The translations under genes were made by a program, and so were the position numbers. Below the pieces are notes generated by a model. That model was given only the letters and a program-made list of their open reading frames with translations, ran no database searches and was not told where the DNA came from. Of a DNA stretch of 64,000 bases, positions 1-9,489 are shown piece by piece. The DNA is from Persicobacter sp. CCB-QB2 (lineage in GTDB: Bacteria; Bacteroidota; Bacteroidia; Cytophagales; Cyclobacteriaceae). The stretch is from positions 1 through 64,000 of the forward strand of contig NZ_LBGV01000001.1 in NCBI RefSeq assembly GCF_001274635.1, in the 5' to 3' direction. The stretch's first letter is position 1; each line of letters begins with the position of its first letter.

Positions 1-147
1 GCCGCCAAAGCAGCCAAAATGTTAGCAGTCGGAGTACCGGAAGAAAATATGAAAGGGAATCCTAAATTCCAGATCGCCGATGTTTTATTAAATTCTTTAG
101 AAGATTTCAACGAAGAAGTGTTTAACACTTTAGCAAACCAACATTAA
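1..147 (+). CDS. HAD-family sugar-phosphate phosphatase, C-terminal fragment
   Basis: Only the last 48 residues are inside the window, ending at the TAA at 145-147. The segment AAKAAKMLAVGV followed by ADVLLNSLEDF matches the C-terminal part of HAD subfamily IA hydrolases of the beta-phosphoglucomutase/phosphatase type: the helix and strand after the conserved Asp motif, then the final 'AD..i.sl.el' segment. The catalytic DxD is outside the window, so the substrate cannot be told. The next gene starts two bases after the stop, suggesting co-transcription. Confidence 0.6.
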   Translation, partial: AAKAAKMLAVGVPEENMKGNPKFQIADVLLNSLEDFNEEVFNTLANQH

Positions 148-149
148 GC

Positions 150-1190
150 ATGAAAAAGAGCCAAAAGCTAGTATTTGGAGGGTTGGCCGTGATGTTGATA
201 GGAACGTATTTTATGGGGCCACAGGCGCCCAAGCCAGAGCTGGATCCGAAAATTACCAGCCTGCCGGCCATGACGCCGGGGCAGGTAGAAGCCAGTGTGC
301 GCAAAGCGGAGGAGTCGGTGCCCAATATTCGCCCTAATAATGAGGCGGAAATTGTTTGGCCAATGACAGCCTGAAGCAAAAAAACACCCTGGGCGGTGGT
401 GTATTTACACGGCTTTTCGGCCAGTCGCTACGAAGGGATGCCTACGCATCGGACTTCGCCAAACGTTACGGCCTGAACATGTATTTGGCACGATTGGATG
501 CCATGGTTTGCAGTCCGAAAATCCGCTTTTAGAGATGTCTCCGGAAGGAATGGTGAATTCCGCTAAGCGCGCCATTTCCATCGGAAAGCAATTAGGCGAA
601 AAGGTGTTGGTGATGTCTACTTCTACTGGCGGAACCCTAGGCCTGTATTTAGCGGCCAATAATCCGGAGATGATTGATGCTTTGGTTTGCTATTCCCTAA
701 TGTGGATATCGCAGATCCAACCTCCAAAATGCTGACTAAGCCTTGGGGCTGGAGATGGCCAAACTGGTGATGGGCTCGGATTTTCGTGATACCGGCGGTA
801 CGGAGGAGGAAGGGAAGTATTGGGATAATAAATATCGGGTGGAGGCTCTGGTAGCACTACGTTCCTTAATGGATGCGACCATGACCAAATCCACCTTTGA
901 AGCCATTACCCAACCCACCTTTGTGGGCTACTATTATAAAGATAAAGATCATCAGGATGAGACCGTTTCGGTAGCTTCTATTTTAAAAATGTATGAAGAA
1001 TTGGGAACGCCGGAGGGGAAAAAAGTGAAACAAGCCTTCCCCGAGGCAGGGGATCATGTGATTGGGACATACCTTCAGTAATGATATTCAAGGGGTCAAA
1101 CAAGCGACATTCAGGTTTGCAGAGGAGGTACTGAATGAAACCGATAAGCGAACAAGCCAGTTAAACTTTTATGCTGAGCGCCGGGTCTGA
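150..1190 (+). pseudogene. alpha/beta hydrolase (esterase/lipase type), frameshifted
   Basis: Reading across frames gives one protein of about 340 residues. It has an N-terminal membrane anchor or signal (MKKSQKLVFGGLAVMLIGTY), an oxyanion-hole segment YLHGFSASRYEG, a segment resembling ARLDGHGL, a nucleophile elbow STSTGG, and a C-terminal GDHVIGTY that carries the catalytic His. These fit serine hydrolases of the monoacylglycerol-lipase/carboxylesterase class. Reading is interrupted near 365, 500, 700 and 1070, with sense resuming in another frame each time. All breaks look like one- or two-base losses, so this is either a recent pseudogene or an artefact of poor consensus. It starts two bases after the HAD gene. 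The substrate is unknown; a cell-envelope ester is a guess. Confidence 0.65.
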
Positions 1191-1233
1191 AAAAGGTTCG
1201 GGTTTTTTTTATCCCGATTTAGCTATGCTTGAG

Positions 1234-1303
1234 CCGGGTAATTCATCCCTAAATCCTCGTTTAGCTTCAGGGCGGGAAAAATGACGAGATAGTTCCTTGT
1301 TTC
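1234..1303 (-). repeat. MITE fragment, right end only (copy A)
   Basis: Reversed right end of the dispersed MITE family: a degenerate terminus, then the conserved internal segment AAATCCTCGTTTAGC and a GGCGGGAAAAAT stretch. It is truncated where the GC-rich repeat at 1309 begins. It lies between the convergent hydrolase gene and the tRNA-Lys array, in a gap that otherwise holds only the GC-rich repeat. Confidence 0.55.
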
Positions 1304-1308
1304 GTTGT

Positions 1309-1438
1309 GGGGCCCCACGGCAAGCGGCGGGCTTTCGGCGGTCGCTTTTTTCGGAGGGAAGTACCGCTTATTATTCCAGAATTACTCGCCGAAAAAGAGC
1401 TCCACAAACGGCTGACGCCTCCGCCTCTATCCCTGCCC
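1309..1438. repeat. GC-rich dispersed repeat, copy 1
   Basis: Starts GGGGCCCCACGGCAAGCG and matches 57843-57963 over most of its length, including GTCGCTTTTTT, AAAGAGCTC and GCCTCC...ATCCCTG blocks. Both copies carry an internal inverted repeat built on the T-run and A-run. No coding potential is recognised. It is more GC-rich than its surroundings. Its nature is unknown. Confidence 0.5.
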
Positions 1439-1533
1439 AAAGACTTTGTGCCTTGTCCTGAAAGCGGTGCGTCGGTTATTGCTGATGAATATCCAAAACA
1501 AGAAAAGCCAGCTCTTTCGAACTGGCTTTCGGT

Positions 1534-1601
1534 GATTCGGGGCTCGAACCCAGGACCCTCTCCTTAAAAGGGAGATGCTCTACCAACTGAGCTACCGAAT
1601 C
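1534..1601 (-). tRNA. tRNA-Lys(UUU), distal copy with 4-bp deletion
   Basis: Copy 1 (last transcribed). Four bases are missing from the 3' strand of the T stem next to the acceptor, so it could not fold normally if the sequence is right. Confidence 0.5.
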
Positions 1602-1631
1602 GGGCGTGTTAACGCGGATTTATTAGGTTGT

Positions 1632-1703
1632 GATTCGGCTGGGGCTCGAACCCAGGACCCTCTCCTTAAAAGGGAGATGCTCTACCAACTGAGCTACCGA
1701 ATC
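1632..1703 (-). tRNA. tRNA-Lys(UUU)
   Basis: Intact 72-nt copy: 7-bp acceptor GATTCGG/CCGAATC, anticodon loop CTTTTAA with UUU anticodon, T loop TTCGAGC. No encoded CCA. Confidence 0.93.
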
Positions 1704-1734
1704 GTTCGCTGATGCGAAGAGTATTTTTAGAAGT

Positions 1735-1806
1735 GATTCGGCTGGGGCTCGAACCCAGGACCCTCTCCTTAAAAGGGAGATGCTCTACCAACTGAGCTAC
1801 CGAATC
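1735..1806 (-). tRNA. tRNA-Lys(UUU)
   Basis: Intact 72-nt copy, identical to the one at 1632-1703, with the array's standard spacer on both sides. Confidence 0.93.
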
Positions 1807-1836
1807 GTTCGCTGATGCGAAGAGTATTTTAGAAGT

Positions 1837-1907
1837 GATTCGGCTGGGGCTCGAACCCAGGACCCTCTCCTTAAAGGGAGATGCTCTACCAACTGAGCTA
1901 CCGAATC
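1837..1907 (-). tRNA. tRNA-Lys(UUU), 1 base missing in anticodon loop run
   Basis: 71 nt: one T is missing from the TTTT run of the anticodon loop. This is either a six-base loop or, more likely, a homopolymer sequencing error. Confidence 0.7.
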
Positions 1908-1938
1908 GTTCGCTGATGCGAAGAGTATTTTTAGAAGT

Positions 1939-2010
1939 GATTCGGCTGGGGCTCGAACCCAGGACCCTCTCCTTAAAAGGGAGATGCTCTACCAACTGAG
2001 CTACCGAATC
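1939..2010 (-). tRNA. tRNA-Lys(UUU)
   Basis: Intact 72-nt copy with all stems paired. Confidence 0.93.
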
Positions 2011-2040
2011 GTTCGCTAATGCGAAATTATTTTTAGAAGT

Positions 2041-2110
2041 GATTCGGCTGGGCTCGAACCAGGACCCTCTCCTTAAAAGGGAGATGCTCTACCAACTGAG
2101 CTACCGAATC
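2041..2110 (-). tRNA. tRNA-Lys(UUU), 2 bases missing in T arm
   Basis: 70 nt: one base is lost from each of two homopolymer runs, G and C on the plus strand, within the T arm. Otherwise identical to the intact copies. Confidence 0.65.
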
Positions 2111-2141
2111 GTTCGCTGATGCGAAGAGTATTTTTAGAAGT

Positions 2142-2204
2142 GATTCGGCTGGGGCTCGAACCCAGGACCCTCTCCTTAAAAGGGAGATGAACTGAGCTCG
2201 AATC
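2142..2204 (-). tRNA. tRNA-Lys(UUU), defective copy lacking part of D arm
   Basis: 63 nt: seven bases of the D-arm to anticodon-stem junction and two acceptor-side bases are missing. This is the most damaged copy and is non-functional as written. Confidence 0.45.
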
Positions 2205-2233
2205 GTTCGCTGATGCGAAATTATTTTGGAAGT

Positions 2234-2304
2234 GATTCGGCTGGGGCTCGAACCCAGGACCCTCTCCTTAAAAGGAGATGCTCTACCAACTGAGCTACCG
2301 AATC
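2234..2304 (-). tRNA. tRNA-Lys(UUU), 1 base missing
   Basis: 71 nt: one base is missing from the GGG/CCC run of the anticodon stem. Rest identical to the intact copies. Confidence 0.68.
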
Positions 2305-2334
2305 GTTCGCTAATGCGAAATTATTTTTAGAAGT

Positions 2335-2403
2335 GATTCGGCTGGGGCTCGCCCAGACCCTCTCCTTAAAAGGGAGATGCTCTACCAACTGAGCTACCGA
2401 ATC
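2335..2403 (-). tRNA. tRNA-Lys(UUU), 3 bases missing in T arm
   Basis: 69 nt: the T-loop/T-stem segment has lost three bases. The downstream spacer also lacks the usual hairpin sequence. Confidence 0.55.
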
Positions 2404-2426
2404 CTTGCGAAGAGTATTTTAGAAGT

Positions 2427-2495
2427 GATTCGGCTGGGCTCGAACCAGGACCTCTCCTTAAAAGGGAGATGCTCTACCAACTGAGCTACCGAATC
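2427..2495 (-). tRNA. tRNA-Lys(UUU), 3 bases missing
   Basis: 69 nt: single bases are missing from three separate homopolymer runs in the T arm and variable region. Confidence 0.58.
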
Positions 2496-2526
2496 GTTCG
2501 CTGATGCGAAGAGTATTTTTAGAAGT

Positions 2527-2596
2527 GATTCGGCTGGGGCTCGAACCCAGGACCCTCTCCTTAAAAGGAGATGCTCTACCAACTGAGTACCGAATC
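2527..2596 (-). tRNA. tRNA-Lys(UUU), 2 bases missing
   Basis: 70 nt: one base is lost from the anticodon stem run and one from the D stem (GAGTAC in place of GAGCTAC on the plus strand). Confidence 0.6.
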
Positions 2597-2670
2597 AATT
2601 TATGTCTGAATTGACTATATTAAGGAAGAAAAAGTTATGCCATTTTTTCTTAACAGATCATATTTTTTGT

Positions 2671-2739
2671 GATTCGGCTGGGGCTCGAACCAGGACCTCT
2701 CCTTAAAAGGGAGATGCTCTACCAACTGAGCTACGAATC
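2671..2739 (-). tRNA. tRNA-Lys(UUU), promoter-proximal copy, 3 bases missing
   Basis: First transcribed copy of the array, 69 nt, with single-base losses in C runs of the T arm, variable region and acceptor stem. Confidence 0.6.
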
Positions 2740-2850
2740 GTGGAATAAAACGGTCAATAAAAAATCGAGGTGAACTTCGGATTTAAGGAGCAAACCTGCA
2801 TATTTGAAGCAGTGTTTGTTTTTCGATTCGTTCTTTCCGTAATTGGACTG

Positions 2851-2880
2851 CAAATGTAGTAGGTTATGTTTTAATCACAA
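2851..2880 (-). promoter_or_regulatory. promoter of the tRNA-Lys array
   Basis: On the minus strand this reads TTG (2880-2878), 19 nt, then TACATTTG (2858-2851), an exact Bacteroidota TTG-N19-TAnnTTTG promoter. It points into the array, with the first tRNA about 105 nt downstream. Confidence 0.65.
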
Positions 2881-2885
2881 AGTTG

Positions 2886-3596
2886 GTGAAGAAAATTATC
2901 TTGTTTTTTGGCGTTTTTTATGCCTGTCGGTGCAATCTTTTGGTTCCCAATCAGCTAGCGAGCGATTGAATTTAGGGGACAGTTTGTTTAGTGAGAAGCG
3001 ATATTCAGAAGCTTTGAACAATATCAAGAAATTCTTATTGATCAACAGCAGGTCAGTGAAGTGATGCTGTTGAAATGCTTACATCCGGGAGGGAGTGAAG
3101 GATTGGGCAGTACAATGTACTACCTGAATTTGTATTATAACCGTACCCTGGATAAATCGGTCCTCAAAAAATGGGCGAAATAGCCAAGAAGGAGGGACTA
3201 CAAGGCTATGATTATAATGATCAGGTCTTTTTTTCTAATTTGTACCAGAAAAATTATAATTTGGTCAATGTAGTTATCCTGTTCATTATTGGAGGATTTT
3301 GGTAGGGTTTTGTTTTACAAAGATCGAAGCCCCGGGGTAAATGGACTTTCGCGGCTTTACTGGCTTTTTTCTTAATGCTTTGGGCCTGGAGGTGAATATT
3401 TCTGCCGGGAAGGCAAGCAAGCCATTACGTCTTTTTCGAAAGTATGTTAATGGATCAGCCTTCAGCAGGTGGGATTTGGTGGAAACTATTCTGCGGGCTA
3501 CCGATTGGATGTATTGGGAAAGAGGATGTTTGGTTGAAAGTCGCCTGGAATGGGGAGGTTTTGTTTCTGAAAGAGACCAACGCTAGGCTTTTGTAA
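2886..3596 (+). pseudogene. TPR plus SH3-type protein (BatE-like), frameshifted
   Basis: No single frame is open, but reading across frames gives a coherent protein of about 240 residues. It has a signal-like N terminus from a GTG at 2886 (KKIILFFGVF), one TPR unit (SASERLNLGDSLFSEKRYSE), a segment with YYNRTLDKSVLKKMGEIAKKE, two hydrophobic stretches (NLVNVVILFIIGGF and FAALLAFFLMLWAW), and a C-terminal SH3-like segment KEDVWLKVAWNGEV. This order matches the BatE-like TPR/SH3 proteins found in Bacteroidota aerotolerance (bat) operons; no other bat gene is present here. Frame changes occur near 2955, 3030, 3165, 3310 and 3400, all in or near homopolymers. Family assignment is moderate. Confidence 0.5.
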
Positions 3597-3631
3597 GTAA
3601 ATGTTTTTTGACACCATTTAAACCAATAAAT

Positions 3632-4024
3632 ATGAAAAAGGGAATTTTGCTCAGCATAGCTTTGTGTCTTTTTGCACTAGTATCCTTTGCGCAGAAATTT
3701 AAGGTAGATCCGCGCACTGAGCTATTGGCGAAAAAGAAATGGAAAATTGTTCGGGTAGATGGAAGATACGATGATCGCTTCCAGATGGGCGAGACCCTGG
3801 ATTTCCATCGTGATGGCCGATTCTATTTTGAGGGGACCAAAAACCCATATGCGCATGGGAACTGGGTAATGGATGGAAAATATTTAATTCTGCAATACAA
3901 AGATCAGGAAGATCACGCTACCATCTCTGAGCGCATGCAGATCAAAAAGTTAAAAGATGATCAATTGGTGCTCAAAACCTTTAAGGTGAAGTCCAAGGAT
4001 GGCAAAAGCATACGCTTTATCTGA
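3632..4024 (+). CDS. small secreted lipocalin-like protein
   Basis: 130 residues from the ATG at 3632; an upstream in-frame TTG exists, but the signal peptide starts at this ATG. Residues 1-21 (MKKGILLSIALCLFALVSFAQ) are a typical Sec signal. The mature part begins near KFKVDPRTELLAKKKWKIV and contains W-K-I-V, GETLDFHRDGRFYF, GNWVMDGKYLIL and QMQIKKL-like strands, the pattern of small lipocalin-like (calycin) domains of Bacteroidota. Such domains usually sit in the periplasm or outer membrane and may bind small hydrophobic molecules; none can be named here. It is intact although its neighbours on both sides are frameshifted. Confidence 0.6.
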   Translation: MKKGILLSIALCLFALVSFAQKFKVDPRTELLAKKKWKIVRVDGRYDDRFQMGETLDFHRDGRFYFEGTKNPYAHGNWVMDGKYLILQYKDQEDHATISERMQIKKLKDDQLVLKTFKVKSKDGKSIRFI

Positions 4025-4132
4025 GGTAAGCGAAAAAATAATATATAGCAATCAGAGGAGGCCCGGGCAATTTGTTCGGTTTTTTTATGCATTTTTCAGA
4101 GGAAAGGCACCGCTTTATTTTCTCTGTTATGC

Positions 4133-4161
4133 AAAAAGCCGGAGAATAATTCTCCGGGCTT
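4133..4161 (-). terminator. intrinsic terminator of gcvP
   Basis: Minus-strand hairpin CGGAGAA/TTCTCCG extended by GCC/GGC pairing, followed by a TTTTT run, about 190 nt after the gcvP stop. A MITE-like element lies between gene and terminator. Confidence 0.65.
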
Positions 4162-4164
4162 ATA

Positions 4165-4325
4165 GAGCGTGTTTAAAAGCGCACCATCCGGCTGCAAATT
4201 CTATTTATTGGAAGTGATTTTGGATAATTTCTCAACAATAGCGATGCTATTCTCTCAAAATAATCGGGTATCGCTTCTACAATACTTCAAATTTTCGCTT
4301 CGAATTTTGGCTTTTGAACACGCTC
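4165..4325. repeat. MITE-like element with 16-bp inverted ends
   Basis: 161 bp bounded by GAGCGTGTTTAAAAGC at the left and GCTTTTGAACACGCTC at the right, inverted repeats with one mismatch. There is no open frame of note inside. Flanks read TATA and TTAG, so a clear target duplication is not visible. It is inserted between gcvP and its terminator. The ends differ from the IS1380-linked MITE family, and no autonomous partner is in the window. Confidence 0.55.
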
Positions 4326-4349
4326 TTAGTTATTAGTATTGGGCTTGTT

Positions 4350-7252
4350 TTAAGCTTCTACTTCCTCCGCATAGTCACTAACCGGAATACAAGAACACAT
4401 CAGGTTACGGTCTCCGAAGGCATTGTCAATACGACGAACAGAAGGCCATATTTTAGCGGCCTTCACATAATCTAATGGGAAGCCTGCTTTCTCACGGCTG
4501 TAGGGTAGCTCCCACTGATCAGCAGCCACCATCGCTTGCGTGTGTGGCGCATTTTTCAGGACATTATTCTCCTTATCGCGATGCCGTCTTCCACTTCTTT
4601 AACTTCCGCGCGAATGCCGATCAAAGCTTCGCAGAATCGATCCAATTCTTCCAGTGATTCTGATTCCGTTGGCTCGATCATTAAAGTTCCGGCTACCGGG
4701 AAAGAAACGGTCGGAGCATGGAAGCCATAGTCCATCAGGCGCTTGGCAATATCTTCCACCTCAATGCCCAGCGGCTTAAACTGACGGCAATCCACAATCA
4801 ATTCGTGTGCATTACGACCATTGGCGCCTACATACAACACCGGATAGTGGTCTTTCAAACGGGCCTGAATGTAGTTCGCATTCAAAATGGCCAGTTTAGT
4901 GGCATTGGTTAAGCCCTCAGCGCCATCATGGCGATGTAAGCATAGGAGATCGCCAATACTCCTGCAGAGCCCCATGGAGCGGAAGAAATTGCGGTAATGG
5001 CTTTCTCTCCACCAGCTTCAGCCACTAATGGGTTTCCAGGAAGGAAAGGAACCAAATGTGCTGCCACGCAGATCGGGCCGATACCCGGGCCACCACCACC
5101 ATGCGGAATAGCAAAAGTTTTATGCAGGTTCAGGTGGCAAACGTCCGCGCCAATATTAGCGGGAGAAGTGAGTCCTACCTGCGCATTCATGTTGGCGCCA
5201 TCCATATAAACCTGACCGCCATTTTCATGAATAATATTACAAATCTCAATGATGGATTCCTCATACACGCCATGTGTGGAGGGATAAGTAATCATCAAAG
5301 AAGAAAGATCGTCTTTATGTGCTCTGCTTTCTCGCGTAGGTCAGCCACATCAATGTTTCCAGCCTCATCGCAAGCGACTAATACGATCTTCATTCCCGCC
5401 AATGCTGCAGAAGCCGGATTGGTTCCGTGAGCAGAAGTCGGGATGATACAGATGTTACGGTGGCCCTCGCCACGATCCTCATGGTAGGCTTTGATGACCA
5501 TCAGTCCGGCGAATTCCCCCTGTGCACCTGAATTTGGCTGAAGGAAGTACCGGCGAACCCGGTGATTTCATTCAGCCAGGCTTCCAGATTTCGGAAAATC
5601 TCGAAATATCCCGCTGTCTGTGACGCAGGAGCGAAGGGGTGGATGGCTGCCAGTTCCGGCCAGGTGATCGGTGCCATCTCTGCAGTGGCATTTAATTTCA
5701 TCGTACAAGAGCCTAAGGAGATCATGGAGTGTACCAAGGAGATGTCCTTATTCTCCAGGCGCTTCATATAACGCAACATCTCATGCTCCGAGCGGTAATC
5801 GTGGAATACCGGATGCGTCATGTATTCACTGCTACGTTGCAAGTGTGCCGGCCACTGCATTTCCAAAGCTTCTGCGGCTGCCTGAAGATCGAAAGCATTG
5901 GCGTCAGCGTTTTTCGCAGCAGCAAAGATTTCGATCACCTCCAACAGGTTTTCCATCTCGGTGGTTTGGTTCAGGGCCACACCCACGGAATCAGTGGTGT
6001 ATCTAAAGTTGATGCCTTTTGCTTCCGCTGCTTCACGAATTTGTGAAATTTCTGCCGGGGAAGCAGCAACTTTCAATGTATCGAAATAATTTTCATTCAA
6101 TTGCTGGTAACCGAATGCCTTTACTGCCTGCTCCAATAACTGGGTATGTCCGTGGATATTGGTGGCAATGGTTTTGATGCCTTCCGGTCCGTGGTAGACG
6201 CCATACATACCGGCGATGACAGCCAATAATACCTGAGCGGTACAAATGTTGGACGTCGCACGCTCCCGCTTAATGTGTTGCTCCCGCGTCTGCAAAGCCA
6301 TACGGTAAGCCTTATTGCCATCACGATCCTGAGAAACCCCAATGATACGGCCCGGAATCTGACGCTTAAAGGCATCCTTGGTAGCGAAGAAAGCGGCATG
6401 TGGGCCTCCAAATCCTAGCGGAACACCGAATCGCTGGCTGGTTCCTACCACTACATCGGCTCCCCATTCACCAGGAGGAGTTAATAAGGTCATGGCCAAA
6501 AGGTCTACTGCTACCGCTACAAACTGACCGTTTTCTTTGGCCGCTTTTGCTACAGCAGGGTAGTCATTGATATTGCCTTCCTGATTAGGGTATTGGAGTA
6601 AAATCCCGAAGAAAGTTTCATCCTTAGCATCGTATTTAGCCACATCATCCACTACTAATTCAATGCCGATTGGGTTGGATCGGGTTTTTAGAATGGACAG
6701 GGTCTGTGGTAAGACGTGCTGATCTACAAAGAACTTAGTTGCTATCTTCTTTTGCTTGCCTTTGCGGGAAGCAAATAGCATGGACATGGCTTCTGCAGCG
6801 GCGGTACCCTCATCAAGCAAAGAAGCGTTGGCTAATTCCATACCGGTAAGGTCAGTGACCATGGTTTGGAAATTAATCAACGCTTCTAATCTTCCTTGTG
6901 CAATTTCTGCCTGATAAGGCGTGTAGGCAGTGTACCAGCCTGGATTCTCCAGTATATTTCGCTGAATAACGCCCGGCGTGATGGTGTTATGGTAGCCCAA
7001 ACCAATATAGGAGCGGTATACCTTATTTTTTTCCGCTATCGCTTTAAACGACTTTAAAAAGCCGTGCTCAGTCTGAGCAGCAGGAAGGTCCAGTGGATTC
7101 TTCAGGCGAATCGCCGCAGGAATGGTCTCGTCAATCAACTGCTCGATATTCTCCACCCCAATACGGTCCAGCATCTTTTTGGTCCGGATTTCTCTTGAGC
7201 CATTGTGGCGACGCTCAAAGCGATCAGCTTCGGTTAGTCGAATCTTCGTCAT
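4350..7252 (-). pseudogene. gcvP: glycine dehydrogenase (decarboxylating), P protein, frameshifted
   Basis: The P protein of the glycine cleavage system decarboxylates glycine with PLP and passes the aminomethyl group to lipoyl-H protein. The total span equals about 967 codons, the usual full length. The start is MTKIRLTEADRF at 7252. The N-terminal half is open to about 5501. Frameshifts near 5510, 5300, 4920 and 4545 then interrupt the C-terminal half, where family motifs remain: [12 protein letters not shown], the PLP-lysine motif [18 protein letters not shown], and the ending WPSVRRIDN...GDRNLMCSC. Because every family segment is present and only frame changes occur, consensus errors are at least as likely as inactivation. 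No gcvT or gcvH is nearby. Confidence 0.88.
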
Positions 7253-7520
7253 TTTTGTTCTACGAATAAGTGATTTAAAATGAGCTAAAAAAATAAAGCA
7301 CCCCGGTTTCCAATTGCCAGTAGGGTGCAGCTTTAATGGTTTTTTTGGATTACCGAAAGGTAAACCCCATGTGCAAGCAAAAATAATTAATTTTAAGAAG
7401 GAAAGGTTTAAATAAAACACAAAAATGTGCTCTACGTCATAATTTTTCCTGATGTGCTAATAGAATGGACTTAAAATCGTCCTGCTTTCAAAATAAATCG
7501 ACTTTTGCTGTCAAAAATGA

Positions 7521-7548
7521 AAAAGGCCCGAGCGTTTGCTCAGGCCTA
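7521..7548 (-). terminator. intrinsic terminator of the Deg protease gene
   Basis: Minus-strand hairpin GGCCTGAGC/GCTCGGGCC with a TTTTT tail, 27 nt after the reconstructed stop. The rest of the 7253-7574 gap contains only AT-rich sequence, presumably the gcvP leader, in which no riboswitch fold was recognised. Confidence 0.75.
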
Positions 7549-7574
7549 AACAGTTTAATTTAAAACGATTAGAT

Positions 7575-9053
7575 TTACCAGCCTAGGGCATAGTATACCG
7601 GGTCGCCATCTTCATATTGACCGGTGATCAGGATGCCCCGGATTTAGAAGATAATACCCTGGAAAGTTCTTCCGTATTCCGGACCGGGCGCTTATCTACC
7701 TGTGTAATCACAAAGCCTTCTTTAATGCCTGCATTTTTAAATTTACCGGATTTAAGGCTCACGATCTTGGCGCCGCCTTCCACATTCAGCGCTTCCAGTT
7801 CTTTAGGATTCAGGTTAGCGAAAGTAGCTCCTTCAATAGCGGTGGATCCTGCGTATTTCACCACGGAGGTTTCTCCCATCATATTTTTCAGGGTTACCGT
7901 AGTGGATTTTTCTGATTTACCACGTTTAAATACTACTTTGACCTTATCACCAGGGCGATGACGGGCAATAGACTCCTGCAGGTCGGCTACATTATTGGTC
8001 TTGGAATCATCAATTTTTAAAATCACATCGCCTTTTTCCAATCCGCCATCCTTAGCTGCGGAATTTTCATTAACCTCTGCAACAAAAACACCCTGAACTT
8101 CATCCAATCCCTCTTCCTTGGCCAATTCAGCATCCACAGGACGAATCTGAACCCCCAATAGGGCGCGTTGTACAATTCCAAACTCTTTAAGGTCTGCCGT
8201 AACTTTTTCCACTATAGAAGCCGGTACTGCAAAAGAATATCCCGCATAAGAGCCGTAGGGAAGCAATGGCCGTATTTACTCCGATTAATTCTCCTTTTAA
8301 ATTCACCAGAGCGCCACCGGAATTACCAGGATTCACTGCGGCATCGGTCTGAATGAAAGACTCAATACCATACTGACTGCGGGAAATGTTGATGTTACGT
8401 CCTTTGGCAGAAACAATCCCGGCTGTTACCGTAGAGTTCAATTCAAAAGGATTCCCTACAGCCAATACCCATTCTCCAACTTTAATGTTATCGGAATCAC
8501 CCATTCTGACAAAGGGTAAGTTGCTTTCATCAATTTTAAGTACCGCTAAATCAGTAGTAGGATCCGTACCAATGACTTTCGCATCAAAGCTTCGGTTATC
8601 ATTCAGGACCACCTTTACCTCTGAAGCGTTGTCAATCACGTGATTGTTGGTGACGATATAACCATCATCTGAGATAATTACCCCCGATCCTGAGGCTTGC
8701 CCCTGACGGGGAGATTGTTGCCTTGGTTCAAAACCGAACTCTCTGAGCCAGTCTTCCATGGGGCTCCTTCTTCCACCATAACCTGAAGTATTTTGAGTGA
8801 TGGTGGATTTAATGTGCACTACACAAGGGGTGGTGGCTTCTGCGGCAGCAACAAAATTTAGCCCTGCCGGAACTTCCATATCCGTTTCTGCCAGAAAATT
8901 GGTCAACTTAACGTGATGCTCTTTGGCGGTTTCACTATTGGAAGCAGGTGTCGCGTTTTGCTGAGGGGACACCAAATGGAATCCGCCCACTGCGATGACT
9001 CCTCCCAAAAGAGAGGCTGCAAAAAGTGCTAAAAATAATTTGCGGTTACTCAT
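7575..9053 (-). pseudogene. Deg/HtrA-family periplasmic serine protease, frameshifted
   Basis: Periplasmic quality-control protease of the DegP/DegQ family. The N-terminal fragment (8187-9053) has a membrane/signal segment (RKLFLALFAASLLGGVIAV) and the triad: His in TNNHVID, Asp in TDLAVLKI, Ser in NPGNSGGAL. The frame breaks near 8240, just after the serine loop, and resumes as YGSYAGYSFAVP with the first PDZ domain (LLGVQIRPV...GDVILKID) and most of a second. A second break near 7628 precedes a C terminus ILITGQYEDGDPVYYALGW ending at 7575. The reconstructed length, about 490 residues, matches the family. An intact paralogue is at 42676-44127. Confidence 0.85.
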
Positions 9054-9406
9054 GGTGAATATTTTTAAATTGCTAATGCTATTTTTGATTAAATTTCGTC
9101 AAAACTTACGCCATTATTCAGAAAAGGGTTAAAACCTTAACATATTTTAACAGGAAGGTGGCCATAATCTACAAATATTGTTTAGTAGAATCTTAGCAAT
9201 GTAATATTTGGCACAGCTTAATGTCGAATTGTCATTGGTATACTGCCATTTTAAACTTCTTGTGCATTATTTTGTCAGACCGGTGTCCTTGAAAAATTCC
9301 TTTACCCAAATCAGGCGGCTGAAAAAAAAATCAGACCGAATAAAATTGAAAATGAAGCTATTGCCTTAGTGGGGGACTTTTTGAGAAAAAAATTGTTTGC
9401 CCATGC

Positions 9407-9437
9407 TTGCATAATTAAAGGTGATCATGCACCTTTG
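9407..9437 (+). promoter_or_regulatory. promoter of the tRNA-Asn array
   Basis: TTG (9407-9409), 20 nt, then CACCTTTG (9430-9437), close to the Bacteroidota TTG-N19-TAnnTTTG form and about 50 nt before the first tRNA. A GGTG/CACC inverted repeat overlaps it. The rest of 9054-9406 shows only AT-rich sequence. Confidence 0.5.
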
Positions 9438-9489
9438 CATTCCGTTAAGACAAGGCGCCGATAAGGCAGCAGGAAAACGGAATATAAAT

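Larger units (their letters stand above)
1534..2739 (-). repeat. tandem array of 12 tRNA-Lys(UUU) genes
   Basis: Twelve copies of one tRNA gene, all on the minus strand, repeat with a period of about 103 bp: a 72-nt gene plus a 31-nt spacer containing the small hairpin TTCGCTGATGCGAA. Three copies are perfect (starting at 1632, 1735 and 1939). The others carry deletions of one to nine bases and no clear substitutions within the gene. The spacer before the promoter-proximal copy (2597-2670) is different and longer. Transcription probably starts from the promoter at 2851-2880. Confidence 0.9.

Noticed and set aside
1307-1567. 86-codon plus frame
   Set aside because: It reads through the GC-rich repeat and into a tRNA gene; no family or ribosome-binding site.
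1666-2582. Minus-strand frames of 109 and 62 codons with repeated peptide units
   Set aside because: They are translations of the tandem tRNA-Lys genes and spacers; the tRNA interpretation explains the sequence fully.
1534-2739. CRISPR array interpretation of the ~103-bp tandem repeat
   Set aside because: The repeat is a tRNA gene of 72 nt, spacers are near-identical rather than unique, and no cas genes are present.
7253-7520. Possible glycine riboswitch upstream of gcvP
   Set aside because: I could not find the paired conserved cores of the glycine riboswitch; the gap is short of recognisable structure.
9200-9237. TTTGGCAC sequence resembling a -24 element
   Set aside because: No G/GC at the -12 position and no TGTCC/GGACA upstream; not comparable with the three promoters at 21.5-24.6 kb.
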